From Limnovirga sp038203525 (GTDB lineage Bacteria; Bacteroidota; Bacteroidia; Chitinophagales; Chitinophagaceae), in NCBI GenBank assembly GCA_038203525.1, contig JBBRDW010000001.1, positions 1 through 64,000 on the forward strand: a DNA stretch of 64,000 nucleotides, given 5' to 3'. Positions 8,181-18,700 of the stretch are shown piece by piece (the first letter of the stretch is position 1; every line of letters begins with the position of its first letter). The notes under the pieces were generated by a model that made no database searches, had not been told where the DNA came from, and worked only from the letters and a program-made list of their open reading frames with translations. The position numbers and the translations under genes were made by a program.

Positions 8181-9671
8181 ATGTCAGGCATTCGCAAACA
8201 GGCTATCATTTCGAGCATACTGGTTTACATTGGCGTGGCATTCGGTGCGCTCAATACTTATCTGTTTGTAAAAGACGGTGCTTTTACCCCTGAACAGTAC
8301 GGACTTACCCGCTTGTTTTTTGATGTAGGTCAAAACTTTTTTGTGCTCTCGACGCTGGGTGTAATTCCAGTTATTTATAAGTTCTATCCTTATTACAAAG
8401 ACAATTTATCCGATGCTGAAAACGACCTGCTTGGTCGGGCTTTTGCAAAAGCACTCGTAGGTTTTATATTGGTTACCATTGCAGGTTTTATTTTTGAGCC
8501 GTTGGTTATTAAAAAATTTTCCGCTAATTCATCTCTGTTTTTAGAATATTATTTCTGGGTTTTTCCATTTGCGTTTGGCTTGCTTTTTTACTCTCTGCTC
8601 GAAGGTTACGCATGGGTTTTGCAAAAAACTATTTTGCCTAATTTTTTAAAAGAAACCGGTTTACGCATTATTACCAGTTTATTTATATTGCTGTATTATT
8701 TTAAGTATATCAGCTTTCACTCGTTCATGATATTGTTTTCAAGCATGTACCTAATTATTGCCCTGTGTTTGCTTGCCTACCTCATCCACACCGGAAAATT
8801 TCATTTCAATTTCAAAGCCAGCCGTGTTACAAAAAAGTTCCGTAAAAAAATGTACAGCATGCAGGCCCTTATTTTTGGCGGCATCATTATTACCACAGTC
8901 GGCCAAACAATTGACGGCCTTATTCTGGCAAGTTTAAAAGGACTGCTTGCAACAGGTATTTACACATTTGCTTTATATACCGCCAACCTGTTACAAATAC
9001 CGCAACGCAGTATACAATCTATAGCCACAGGCGTTCTCAGCCGTTTATGGAAAGACAAAAAATTAAGCGACATTGAGCGCATCTATCAGCGTTCATCTAT
9101 AAACATGCTTCTCATTTCACTGTTCATTTTTGGTAATATGTGGCTGAATATAAAAGATGGTTTAAACGTTTTAAACATACAGGATAAATACACTTCAGGC
9201 ATTCCGCTGATATTGATTTTCGGGTTAATCCGCATTATAGATTCCGGCACAGGTGTTAATGCGCAGGTTATCGGCACTTCCAACTTCTGGCGTTTCGAAT
9301 TTTTAAGCGGTGTAGTAATGCTCGCCCTGCGCATACCACTCAGTTATATTTTTATAAAAACTTACGGCATTATGGGTTCTGCCTACAGCGATCTTATTTC
9401 TTTATCGGTGTACAATTTTATCCGTTTCGAATTTTTGCGCCGCAAATTTGGTATGCAGCCATTCACCATTAAAACCTTACACGCACTGCTGCTGGCAGCT
9501 GTCGCCTACTGCGTTCCGTATTTTTTATTCCAACACCAGTTTGGTTGGATACCTATTCTAATGCGCAGCTTTATTTTTTCCCTCATTATCATCAGTGGTG
9601 TTTATATTTTTAAGCTAACCCCCGATGCTATGGAACTGTATAACAATGCAAAGAAAAGACTTGGCTTTTAG
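8181..9671 (+). CDS. Polysaccharide biosynthesis protein / Wzx-like flippase
   Basis: 496 residues with about 14 hydrophobic segments spread over the whole length. The N-terminus SGIRKQAIISSILVYIGVAFG and the YTFALYTANLLQIPQRSIQ segment in the middle are typical of MATE/MVF-type oligosaccharide exporters of Bacteroidota. Such proteins flip undecaprenyl-linked glycans across the inner membrane. No glycan genes lie nearby, so the substrate is unknown. It starts 23 bases after the M1 peptidase and ends 18 bases before a repeat element. Confidence 0.85.
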   Translation: MSGIRKQAIISSILVYIGVAFGALNTYLFVKDGAFTPEQYGLTRLFFDVGQNFFVLSTLGVIPVIYKFYPYYKDNLSDAENDLLGRAFAKALVGFILVTIAGFIFEPLVIKKFSANSSLFLEYYFWVFPFAFGLLFYSLLEGYAWVLQKTILPNFLKETGLRIITSLFILLYYFKYISFHSFMILFSSMYLIIALCLLAYLIHTGKFHFNFKASRVTKKFRKKMYSMQALIFGGIIITTVGQTIDGLILASLKGLLATGIYTFALYTANLLQIPQRSIQSIATGVLSRLWKDKKLSDIERIYQRSSINMLLISLFIFGNMWLNIKDGLNVLNIQDKYTSGIPLILIFGLIRIIDSGTGVNAQVIGTSNFWRFEFLSGVVMLALRIPLSYIFIKTYGIMGSAYSDLISLSVYNFIRFEFLRRKFGMQPFTIKTLHALLLAAVAYCVPYFLFQHQFGWIPILMRSFIFSLIIISGVYIFKLTPDAMELYNNAKKRLGF

Positions 9672-9688
9672 TAGAAAGCAGCAATACA

Positions 9689-9907
9689 TTTTTTGGGCCC
9701 GGCATCGATTCTTTATTGAGGCTTACGTTGCGTCGCACTCTTGTGCGTTTAGAACGTGAATCGTCAATGGTAACAAGTGAATTAGAAATTGGAGTGCGCT
9801 TTACTCTTGCCTTGTTGCCTCTTTGCCTTGCTGCCCTTCTTCCCCAAAGTACAAGAGTGCGACGCAACAGAAGCTTCATTCCTGTTCTTTAGTTGGGCTC
9901 AAAAAAA
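9689..9907. repeat. Complete L-loop-R repeat element
   Basis: TTTTTTGGGCCCGGC left end, 25-base spacer, core GTTGCGTCGCACTCTTGTGC at 9727-9746; right core at 9849-9868, then TTGGGCTCAAAAAAA. The loop of about 100 bases has the low-complexity stretch CCTTGTTGCCTCTTTGCC, which recurs in the element at 35.1 kb and beside the R arm at 53.7 kb. Confidence 0.95.
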
Positions 9908-9957
9908 TAATACTTTTTTAAATCTCCATTATTTCGTTATACGTATGTAATTATATT

Positions 9958-10431
9958 ATGCAACAGACATATTCTTTTATAACAAACTGGAAAATTAAAG
10001 CGCCTGTACAGCAGATTTGGGATGCCATTTACGAATCTACTGGTTGGCCCAGTTGGTGGAACGGCGTGCTTGATGTAAAAATAATTGAGAAAGGCGAAAC
10101 CAACGGCGTGAACGGCGTACGCGAATATATATGGAAAAGTGTGCTGCCTTATAAGCTTGCTTTTAATATGCGGCTTATAGAACGTATTGACCTGGAATAC
10201 CTGCATGGCGTGGCTTTTGGCGAACTGGAAGGCGAAGGCACCTGGCTTTTTAAACAGGAGAACGATATAACTTTTATTCAGTACAACTGGAATGTATTTA
10301 CCAATAAAACCTGGATGAATTACCTGTCTTTTATGCTTAGACCCGTATTTAAATACAATCATGATGTGGTGATGCGTTGGGGAGCTGAAGGTCTGGCAAA
10401 AAAGCTAAATGCTGAACTGATAAGTTGTTAG
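9958..10431 (+). CDS. SRPBCC (START/polyketide-cyclase-like) domain protein
   Basis: 157 residues filled by one SRPBCC domain. NWKIKAPVQQIWDAIYESTGWPSWWNGV is the usual N-terminal strand-helix with the WPxWW motif. A beta sheet follows, then a long C-terminal helix ending VMRWGAEGLAKKLNAEL. The fold makes a deep hydrophobic cavity; no ligand or reaction can be inferred. It has no signal peptide, so it is cytoplasmic. It sits between a repeat element and the giant outer-membrane gene, about 100 bases from the latter. Confidence 0.8.
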   Translation: MQQTYSFITNWKIKAPVQQIWDAIYESTGWPSWWNGVLDVKIIEKGETNGVNGVREYIWKSVLPYKLAFNMRLIERIDLEYLHGVAFGELEGEGTWLFKQENDITFIQYNWNVFTNKTWMNYLSFMLRPVFKYNHDVVMRWGAEGLAKKLNAELISC

Positions 10432-10535
10432 CCTGCAGATCTCAAACGATAAATTGCCCGTGACTAAAACTGGTTATCTTTAAATTTTCGTAACAATAAA
10501 TTTTGTCCGAAACTTGTTATTTATAAAACAATCAG

Positions 10536-13500
10536 TTGCAGAGAGGGATACACATTATATTTTTTATTGCACTTTTTTTTTCCTGTCTTACCGCAGAGGC
10601 ACAGGTATCTTCCATTCGAAAGAAAAAGATAGCAACATTTGGTTTTATTCAGCTTGATTCACTGAGCATTGTTCCCGGCACATTATATATGTCAGCTGTT
10701 GATACCGCTTACTTTTCCGTTGACATTATTAATGCAACGCTTATCTGGAGAAAGCAGTTAACGGCAGATAGCACAGAAATTACCTACCGCGTTTTTCCTT
10801 TTAAATTAAATGCCGTTGCACAAAGGTTTTCGTATGACAGCATTCGTAATAATTTTATTGCTGCACCTGATTACGTAAACAAACAAAACGCAGCCAATGA
10901 AAATAACCTGTTCAACTTTGGCAAGTTGAACTATAACGGCAGCTTTGGGCGCAGTCTAAGTTTTGGGAACAGTCAGGATGCGGTGTTTAACTCGCAGTTC
11001 AATTTGCAGCTAAGCGGTTACCTGGGTGATAGTATTGAAATTGCCGCAGCAATTACCGATAACAATATCCCTATTCAGCCAGATGGAACAACCCAGGAGT
11101 TAAATGAATTTGACCGCATTTTGCTGCAGTTCAGAAAGAAAAACTGGGAAATAAATCTTGGCGATATTGACCTTCGTCAAAATGATGCTTATTTTTTAAA
11201 ATTTTACAAAAGGTTACAAGGTGTTTCTTACCAGCAACAAGTGAACATTAATAACAACGTAACCAGTAAAACATTATTGAGTGGTGCCATTGCAAAAGGA
11301 AAATTTACCCGTAATATTTTTCAGGGGCTGGAAGGAAACCAGGGACCTTACCGCTTGCAGGGCAACAACAATGAATTTTATTTTATTATTCTGGCAGGTA
11401 CAGAAAAAGTATTTGTAGATGGTGTGCAATTACAACGCGGCGAAGACCAGGATTATGTAATTAACTATAACACCGCAGAAATTACCTTTACGCCAAAGCA
11501 ACTAATTACGAAGGATAAACGCATACAGGTAGAGTTTGAATATGCGGATAGGAATTACCTAAACTCCATGCTGTACGTTTCAAATGAAACCAGATTTGGA
11601 AATAAATTAAAACTAAATATTTCGCTTTATAATAACGGCGACGCTAAAAATTCTCCCATTAATCAGACGCTTGATAATCCTCAGAAACAATTTCTGGCAA
11701 ACCTGGGTGATAGTATAAAGCAGGCCTATTACCCTTACGCGTCGATTGATTCTTTTTCTGTTTCAACAATTCTGTATAAAAAAATTGATACGCTGTACAA
11801 TGGAATATCCGATTCAATCTATGTTTACTCAACCAACCGAGATAGCGCTAAGTATAATTTATCCTTTGCAGAAGTTGGATTAAATAAAGGAAATTATCTA
11901 CCGTATTTCAGTGCGGCGAACGGACAGGTATTTCAATGGGTGCAGCCCATTAATGGAATTCTGCAGGGAAGTTTTGAACCTGCAGCATTTTTAGTTACAC
12001 CAAAAAAGCAGCAGGTCTTCAGTGTTGGCGCTGCCTATCAGTTGAATAGTAAAACATTGCTGAAAGCCGAATTTGCAGGAAGTAATTACGATGTAAATAC
12101 TTTATCAGAAAAAAATAAAAATGATAACAGGGGCATTGCAGGCAAGTTTTCTGCCCAGCGAATTGATACCCTGAAAACCAGCAAAGGAAAAGTTTTACAG
12201 ATGAATACGAGTGCCGGTTATGAATATGTAAACCAGCGCTTTAACCCGGTTGAACGCTTGCGTTCAGTTGAGTTTGCGCGAGATTGGGGACTACCTTTGT
12301 TGCTTGAGTCTGCCAATGAACAACTCCCTTCCTTTTCTGTGAATGTAGCCGATTCAAAAGGCAACACTTTTCAATATAAATTCGACAGCTATATACGCAG
12401 CGACGGTTTTAAAGGAACGCGGAATATTGTTAGCAATGCACAAAACCTAAATGGATTTCAACTTAACAGCCTCTTTAGTTTAACAAACAGCAATACGCCA
12501 ATTGATAAAGGATTTTACCTGCGCCCTGCAATAGACATCAGCAAAACATTTAGCACCTTACACAATTATACTTTAGGCGCTTCCTATGCTTTGGAGCATA
12601 ATGAGATCAGTAATAAACTTACTAATACCATTACACCCCTAAGCTTTGCATTTGAAAATATTACCGCTTACATCCGTTCCGATGCTGCCAAAACAAATCA
12701 TTGGTCGTTCAATTATTTCACCCGAAAAGATAAGCTGCCATTTGGCAAAAGTCTGGTGCAAAGCGATCGCAGCAACAATTATAATTTTCAAACAGAACTG
12801 CTAAAAAATCAAAAACATCAGCTGCGCCTGAATGTAACTTACCGTCAATTATTTATTACCAATTCTGCACTTACCACACAACAACCCGACAACAGTATTC
12901 TGGGTCGGGGAGAATATTTGGTGAATGAATGGAATGGTTTTCTTAAAGGGAATATTCTATACGAGCTGGGTGCCGGCCAGGAGTCAAAACGCAATTTTAC
13001 TTATGTGGAAGTACCAGCTGGCCAGGGGCAATTTGCCTGGATTGATTATAACGCGGATGGTATTCCTCAACTCAACGAATTTGTAATAGCTCTTTTTGCC
13101 GATCAGGCAAAGTACATCCGCATTTATACACCCACCGCAACATATATTAAAGCCAACTATACACAGTTCAATTATTCGCTGGCACTAAATCCAAAGGCAC
13201 TTGCTACTACTATACACAATTTAAAATGGAAGAATTTTATTACAAGGTTTATGCTGCAGTCTTCATTACAAACATTTAAAAAGCAGCTGTCAAACGGCCA
13301 CCCGTTATTCAATCCTTTTAAAGGAAATATCAGCGATACAGCTTTAATCAATCTTAATTATATACTCAACAATACCCTTTCATTCAACCGCTTCAGCACC
13401 CGTTGGGGTATCGATCTTACCAATCTTTCCAATTTCAACAAATCGCTGCTCACCTACGGTGCAGAAACTACTCAGTTTAAAGAATGGACCTTAAAAACCC

Positions 13501-14000
13501 GCTTTAATTTTTCAAAAGCATACACTTTCGAACTACTGCAAAAAACCGGCGACATTAATTTGTTTACACCGTCTTTCAAGAACCGCAATTACGCTATAAA
13601 AACAGTTACAACCGAGCCGCGGGTCACTTTTACTTCAGGCACTTTGTTCCGTTTAATGGCCGGTTACCAGTATCAGCAAAAATCAAACAGGGAGGAATAC
13701 GGAGGGGAAAAAGCAACCATTAATGCCCTAAATATTGAGACCCGTTACAACACTTTTTCCAACACCAGTATAACGGGCAAATTCACATTCAGCAATATCA
13801 AATTTACGGGGCAAACAAATACCACAGTAAGTTACATTATGCTCGAAGCATTGCTGCCCGGACAAAATTATCTATGGAACATTGAGTTTACCAAGCGCCT
13901 CATTAACAACCTCGAGTTAAGTTTCGAGTACGAAGGCCGCAAACCCGGCCAAGGGAAGACCATTAATATTGGCCGTGCCAGTTTAAGGGCATTGCTGTAA
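10536..14000 (+). CDS. Giant outer-membrane protein of unknown function
   Basis: 1154 residues. GIHIIFFIALFFSCLTAEAQ is a clear signal peptide. The only usable start is the TTG at 10536, because an in-frame stop lies four codons upstream and the next ATG is about 50 codons downstream. Residues about 100-330 hold a globular beta region with YLGDSIEIAAAITDNNIP, FDRILLQFRKKNWEINLGDIDL and FVDGVQLQRGEDQDYVINY. From about 480 to the end, alternating hydrophobic/polar strands with aromatic ends, closing with LELSFEYEGRKPGQGKTINIG, suggest a large outer-membrane barrel. It resembles conserved Bacteroidota proteins without assigned function. I cannot say what it transports or binds. Confidence 0.75.
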   Translation: MQRGIHIIFFIALFFSCLTAEAQVSSIRKKKIATFGFIQLDSLSIVPGTLYMSAVDTAYFSVDIINATLIWRKQLTADSTEITYRVFPFKLNAVAQRFSYDSIRNNFIAAPDYVNKQNAANENNLFNFGKLNYNGSFGRSLSFGNSQDAVFNSQFNLQLSGYLGDSIEIAAAITDNNIPIQPDGTTQELNEFDRILLQFRKKNWEINLGDIDLRQNDAYFLKFYKRLQGVSYQQQVNINNNVTSKTLLSGAIAKGKFTRNIFQGLEGNQGPYRLQGNNNEFYFIILAGTEKVFVDGVQLQRGEDQDYVINYNTAEITFTPKQLITKDKRIQVEFEYADRNYLNSMLYVSNETRFGNKLKLNISLYNNGDAKNSPINQTLDNPQKQFLANLGDSIKQAYYPYASIDSFSVSTILYKKIDTLYNGISDSIYVYSTNRDSAKYNLSFAEVGLNKGNYLPYFSAANGQVFQWVQPINGILQGSFEPAAFLVTPKKQQVFSVGAAYQLNSKTLLKAEFAGSNYDVNTLSEKNKNDNRGIAGKFSAQRIDTLKTSKGKVLQMNTSAGYEYVNQRFNPVERLRSVEFARDWGLPLLLESANEQLPSFSVNVADSKGNTFQYKFDSYIRSDGFKGTRNIVSNAQNLNGFQLNSLFSLTNSNTPIDKGFYLRPAIDISKTFSTLHNYTLGASYALEHNEISNKLTNTITPLSFAFENITAYIRSDAAKTNHWSFNYFTRKDKLPFGKSLVQSDRSNNYNFQTELLKNQKHQLRLNVTYRQLFITNSALTTQQPDNSILGRGEYLVNEWNGFLKGNILYELGAGQESKRNFTYVEVPAGQGQFAWIDYNADGIPQLNEFVIALFADQAKYIRIYTPTATYIKANYTQFNYSLALNPKALATTIHNLKWKNFITRFMLQSSLQTFKKQLSNGHPLFNPFKGNISDTALINLNYILNNTLSFNRFSTRWGIDLTNLSNFNKSLLTYGAETTQFKEWTLKTRFNFSKAYTFELLQKTGDINLFTPSFKNRNYAIKTVTTEPRVTFTSGTLFRLMAGYQYQQKSNREEYGGEKATINALNIETRYNTFSNTSITGKFTFSNIKFTGQTNTTVSYIMLEALLPGQNYLWNIEFTKRLINNLELSFEYEGRKPGQGKTINIGRASLRALL

Positions 14001-14004
14001 ATAC

Positions 14005-14255
14005 ATTTTTTGTAGCCCAGCTAAATTTTTCATAGCATCGGCTGTTGCGTCGCACTCTTGTACTGCTGGATCAGCTATTCAGCTTTTAACGAAGCGAAGC
14101 CTCAGAGTCCCCGTTGGGAGATTCTGCGGAGAAAAAACCTGCCCTTATCATCGCCTTAAATCTACGCTAAAGTAAAAGCTAAATAGAATTACCAACCGTA
14201 CAAGAGTGCGACGCAAGGAACGATGCGCAAAGAATTAAAATCCAGGTTAAAAAAA
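14005..14255. repeat. Complete L-loop-R repeat element at a convergent junction
   Basis: T-run and GTAGCCCAGC five bases after the stop of the giant gene, core at 14044-14063; right core at 14198-14216 and eroded right end TCCAGGTTAAAAAAA. Inside the loop, ATTCAGCTTTTAACGAAGCG (14077-14096) has an inverted counterpart, CTACGCTAAAGTAAAAGCT, near 14162-14181. The arm homology therefore extends inward beyond the core. Confidence 0.95.
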
Positions 14256-14262
14256 TGTATTT

Positions 14263-15585
14263 TTAAAATTCGCGGATGTTAAGTTTGTGCAAGAGGTTGG
14301 CGCCTATAAGTTTGCCTTTAGAAAAACCGGTATCTAAACTTACTCTATAATGAATACCGCCGTAGAAGCGGCTGATAGAGGCCTCGGCTGCTGCCTGGTT
14401 GAAGGAGGTAAAATCCCTCGTCATACCAATATAGGCAGAGTCGCTGTTGTCATGAAAATTAAAATTATCGCCGAATAAACCAGTAAGTGCAGTGGAGGCA
14501 GCACCCGTAATAGTGCTGTGGCCACTGGTGTATTCGGGAAAAGCTGGTGTTTGCAAAAAAGAATCCCAGCCTTTCTCGAACCAATCATTTATTACCATGA
14601 TTGGGCGTATATATTCGTAAGTATATTTTGCATCCCAACAACTGATAAATGCATCGAGCAGCGATATGGAAGTTAGGGCGTATGCCTGTGCCGTTTTTGC
14701 CACACCAGTATTTGCCTTGTGGCAGGCGATGGATGTAATACCCATCCAGTGACCGCCGGGAGTAATTTTTTTATTGCCAAAACTAAGGTGACCGCTGTGT
14801 TCCATTACAAATGGATTATCATCCCAATAACGGGCAATAGTCTGTTGCGAATCTGAAAGATTGGTGCTGGCGGTGTAAACTTCTTTCACCATTTTATAAA
14901 ACGGACTCGTAGAATCTTTGCTGTACGCTGGCGGCGGCAGCGGCCTGAATTGGGCGGCAGAATCGAGTGAAAATGGCTTTATTAAATGCCAGTATGGTTC
15001 GGCACCATCCTGGTAGTCTGGCGGTGTTGGCTGCCATTTTCCATCGGCATTGCTGCCAAGGTATTTTGGCATGCCGCGGGTTTCTAAATAGCGATCATTT
15101 TTTGCACGCTGCAGAATAACCCGGGCAATGGTATCGCCAAATGCAACAGAGCGGTCGTACACGTCTTTCAATAATACATTTCTATAGGCATTAAGCAGCG
15201 AATCTTCGTAACTGCGCAGGAGTGGGTCCGAAAAAATACGCACGTTGTAGGCAACCGTGCAAAATGCTTTGGTAGCGGCAAGCAGGTAATTGTAAGGCTC
15301 ACTGGTATCAGGCTGCGGCATGGGAAGAAAGCCATTCAATCTGGCTGCTATCGAAGGCATGCCAGGTGCTGTAAAACGCACAGCCTCGTATTGGGCAAGC
15401 GAAGTATAGGCATAAATGCGGCCTGCAACGGGCGGTGAAAAAATATCGTAAATAATGGTTTGGGTGAGCTTATCTTCATTCTGATGAAGTATCTCCACAT
15501 TGTTAGGATTGAAGTTTACTTTATTGGTACACCCGGTGGCGAATAGTACGATTAAACCAATAATCTGCGGTAAATATTTATTCAT
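14263..15585 (-). CDS. Vanadium-dependent haloperoxidase / PAP2-like lipoprotein
   Basis: 440 residues. MNKYLPQIIGLIVLFATGCTN is a lipoprotein signal with the lipobox cysteine. The all-helical phosphatase/haloperoxidase fold shows RYWDDNPFVMEHSGHLSFG and GGHWMGITSIACHK in mid-protein. The active-site core is PEYTSGHSTITGAAST, then SRFYGGIHYRVS, corresponding to the vanadate/phosphate-binding SGH and R-(x)n-H motifs. The family oxidises halides with peroxide or hydrolyses phosphomonoesters; which applies here cannot be told. It is encoded downstream of SusC, SusD and the CRTAC1-like gene on the same strand, an arrangement I recall from other Bacteroidota. Confidence 0.85.
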   Translation of the reverse strand: MNKYLPQIIGLIVLFATGCTNKVNFNPNNVEILHQNEDKLTQTIIYDIFSPPVAGRIYAYTSLAQYEAVRFTAPGMPSIAARLNGFLPMPQPDTSEPYNYLLAATKAFCTVAYNVRIFSDPLLRSYEDSLLNAYRNVLLKDVYDRSVAFGDTIARVILQRAKNDRYLETRGMPKYLGSNADGKWQPTPPDYQDGAEPYWHLIKPFSLDSAAQFRPLPPPAYSKDSTSPFYKMVKEVYTASTNLSDSQQTIARYWDDNPFVMEHSGHLSFGNKKITPGGHWMGITSIACHKANTGVAKTAQAYALTSISLLDAFISCWDAKYTYEYIRPIMVINDWFEKGWDSFLQTPAFPEYTSGHSTITGAASTALTGLFGDNFNFHDNSDSAYIGMTRDFTSFNQAAAEASISRFYGGIHYRVSLDTGFSKGKLIGANLLHKLNIREF

Positions 15586-15609
15586 TCCCGTTTAAATAAA
15601 ATGGTTAAT

Positions 15610-15663
15610 TTTTGGCACGGGCATTTGTCCATTTTGCGTCATTGTTGCGTCGCACTCTTGTAC
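15610..15663 (+). repeat. Single L arm of the dispersed repeat
   Basis: Degenerate outer end TTTGGCACGGGC and a perfect core at 15644-15663. No R arm follows before the next L arm at 19393. This is the only break in the L/R alternation of single arms. Confidence 0.9.
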
Positions 15664-15706
15664 TAACGCAGCTATATTCAGCAAATTACAATACTTATTA
15701 ACTATA

Positions 15707-18700
15707 TTATTGAACAATTCTTTTGTTTCCTTTTTTGTCTACAATTACAATACCTGCTACTGACTGATTTACATTAATAAATCTTGCCGACTGCGATAAA
15801 AAGCCCGACCCGTTGTTACATTCAACTTTTCTGGTGCGACCGTCTTTTAAAGTGAGCAAAGCATAACTGTCAGTTGGCTGGTAGGGCACCAGTTTATCTT
15901 TTTGCTTTAACTCAAAAATTTTGAGTGGCCCGCGGTTTTGTGAGGCAGCCAACATACAAGTGCCGTTGCTGTTGGAAAATTTTACCAATGCTTTTCCGTT
16001 ACCCGGAATATAAATACCGCTCTCAAGAATACTAAGGGGTTTAAAATTCCCTTTGCCATCGCCCCTTAACACAAGACCATTCATTGCATCGTAACGGCCA
16101 ACAGTCACTTCAGGGCCATAGTCATTGCCATTCATAACAATGTCCAGATTACCATCGCCATCAACGTCCTCCGCTATCATGCCATAAACCGAGGAAAACT
16201 GCGCGTCAACCGGCAAATCCATCATTGTAAATCTACCATTACCATCATTTCTGATGTAAGAACTTTTAAAATTATTTGCTGTCAGTATCAAAGCATTAGT
16301 AAGCTGATCAGTTGTAAGCAACTCATTAAAAGGAGCAACGGCGAACTGGGCATAGGTTTGAAATTTATTACGCATCCCTATCATCTGCTTAATAAGGTCG
16401 TCTCTGGTTTGGGCAGGAAACTCCTTTAAGCTACCATCTTTTGCCGGCAAATACACAGACGGAATCGCATCGAAACTTCCATTACTATCAAAATCTTTGG
16501 CATAAATACGAACCGGGTACTGATCTGATGCCTTGTAAAACGAATTTTGCCCGGTATTACCTGCTATATAATCTATGTCGCCATCATTATCAAAATCTCC
16601 AGGCACTATGCTGTTCCACCAACCTACCTGTGAATCAAGGTCTGTTTTAATTAGATCGAATTTTCCGCCCAAATTTTTGAAGAATTTTAATGGCATAAAT
16701 TCACCGGCAACTATCAAATCTTTAAACCCATCATTATCAAAATCAGTAAAAACTGCGTCGCAGGTCATCCCTACATTTTTTAAACCCGGAGCAACCGCAT
16801 CTGTAACATTTGTAAAAATTATCTTACCCGGTTTCGAATCATTTCTATAAATGAAACAGGAAACCGGAGACGGGTATTTGCCCGGTAAACATCTGCCAGC
16901 AACAAAAATATCAAGGTCTCCGTCATTATCAATATCAACAGAGCGTACACATGATTTACTGTCGTAATTCACCGGCAATGCTAAGCTATCTAAAGTAAAG
17001 CTACCATGTCCGTCATTTACAAATATTTTGTCCTGATAATGAAAAGTATTCGCATCACTTTCGTAACTACCACCAGCTACATAAAGATCGTTATCGCCAT
17101 CTGCATCGGCATCAAATAAGAGCAGTCCCATATCTTCGGATGGTTTGTTCATTCTGTCTGCTGCCGGCATTAACTGGCTGGCAGTAAATTTTCCATTTTT
17201 CTGCTGGGTAATTATCTGGGTGCTGTAACCAAAAGACCCTCCCATAATAATATCGTTGAGCCCGTCATTATTAATATCTCCTACAGCAAGACCCGGGCTG
17301 TATTCACTAAGTTTATGAGGCAATAATTTTTGAATATTAAAATCTACAAAGTCATCGTCTTTATTTGCAATATTTGGTGCAACTGAATCGGAGATATCTC
17401 TAAAAAGATTATTGGCTGCAAATACAGGCTGGTTCCAGGTATAATTTTCTTTTGCATCTTGTTGGTAAACTGTAATAACCTGATCTGCCTTAATATTTTT
17501 AAGCGATTGCATCGTGCCGGCAGGCCATTTTATTATTACAGAATCAATTACAGAAATATTTCCAAGACCAAAATGAGCACCAGTTTCTATTGAAGAAAGA
17601 TACCCCCGGTAGGGAGTATTTTCGTAAACCTGCTGTTTACCATTATCGTAATAGATTTCAACCCAGGTGCCAACTCCATCTTTGTTTGGCGCTGCTCCGG
17701 AAAAATTAATTTTTATGAAATGATTATTCGCTCGATTACCAGCCGAATGGTTCTCATACAAAAATGCTTCGTCGTTAATATTATTTATTACATAATCTAC
17801 ATCGCCATCATTGTCAAAATCGGCATAGGCGGCTCCGTTTGAAAATGATGGATCGGAAATACCCCATTGTGCTGATACGTCAGAAAAGGTGAGATTACCA
17901 TTATTACGGAAAGCGTAATTATTAATTTTTACCTCCGGCATTTGCGAGAGCAACTGATCTTTTGTAGCCACATAAAATGCTTTATCACGGAAGGCGATAA
18001 AATCATGATCGGTTACATCTTTCGGGAAGCCATTTGTTACGATAATATCTCGATTGCCGTCATTATCAAAATCTGTAATCATCGGTGCCCAGCTCCAGTC
18101 AGTTTCAGCCACGTTTCCAAGAAAAGCAATCTCGCTGAAAACAGGTGGGCCTACAGAGTCATTTTGTCCCACACGCGGTCCCATATTTAATTGTAAAGTA
18201 TTCCTAACGTATTGATACTGGTAGCCAAAATAATCGCTGTTCTGGTAAGTTTGATAGCTGCTGGGGTTAAGCATCATCTTCTTCCGGTAATTGTCCCTGG
18301 GGTTCATGTCAAGCTCAAATACATCTGCAAGACCATCATTATTAATATCTTCAATATCCTGCCCCATTGCATTGGCAGATGTGTGTTTAAAATATTTTAT
18401 TGCCTCATCGGTAAAAGTGCCGTCATGGTTGTTGATGTACAGAATATTTTGAGACAGATAATCATTGGTTACATAAATATCTTTCCATCCATCTTTATTA
18501 ATATCTGCAATGGTAACACCGTGGGTATAGCCTTCAATGCCTATGCCCGCCTCTTTAGATACATTAATAAACACAGGATGTTGTAATGAATCATTCCAGT
18601 CGTTGCGGTATAAACGCCCGGTGCTGGGAAAAGATCCATCGGTAATAATTTTTCTAAACCTGTTAGGAAACTCCCCGGTTAAAATCTGGTTTACGGCAAG

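Noticed and set aside
9628..9879. Open frame of 83 codons on the minus strand
   Set aside because: It lies almost entirely within the repeat element at 9.7-9.9 kb and its first residues are translations of the arm. Arms contain no stops, so such frames recur at many copies.
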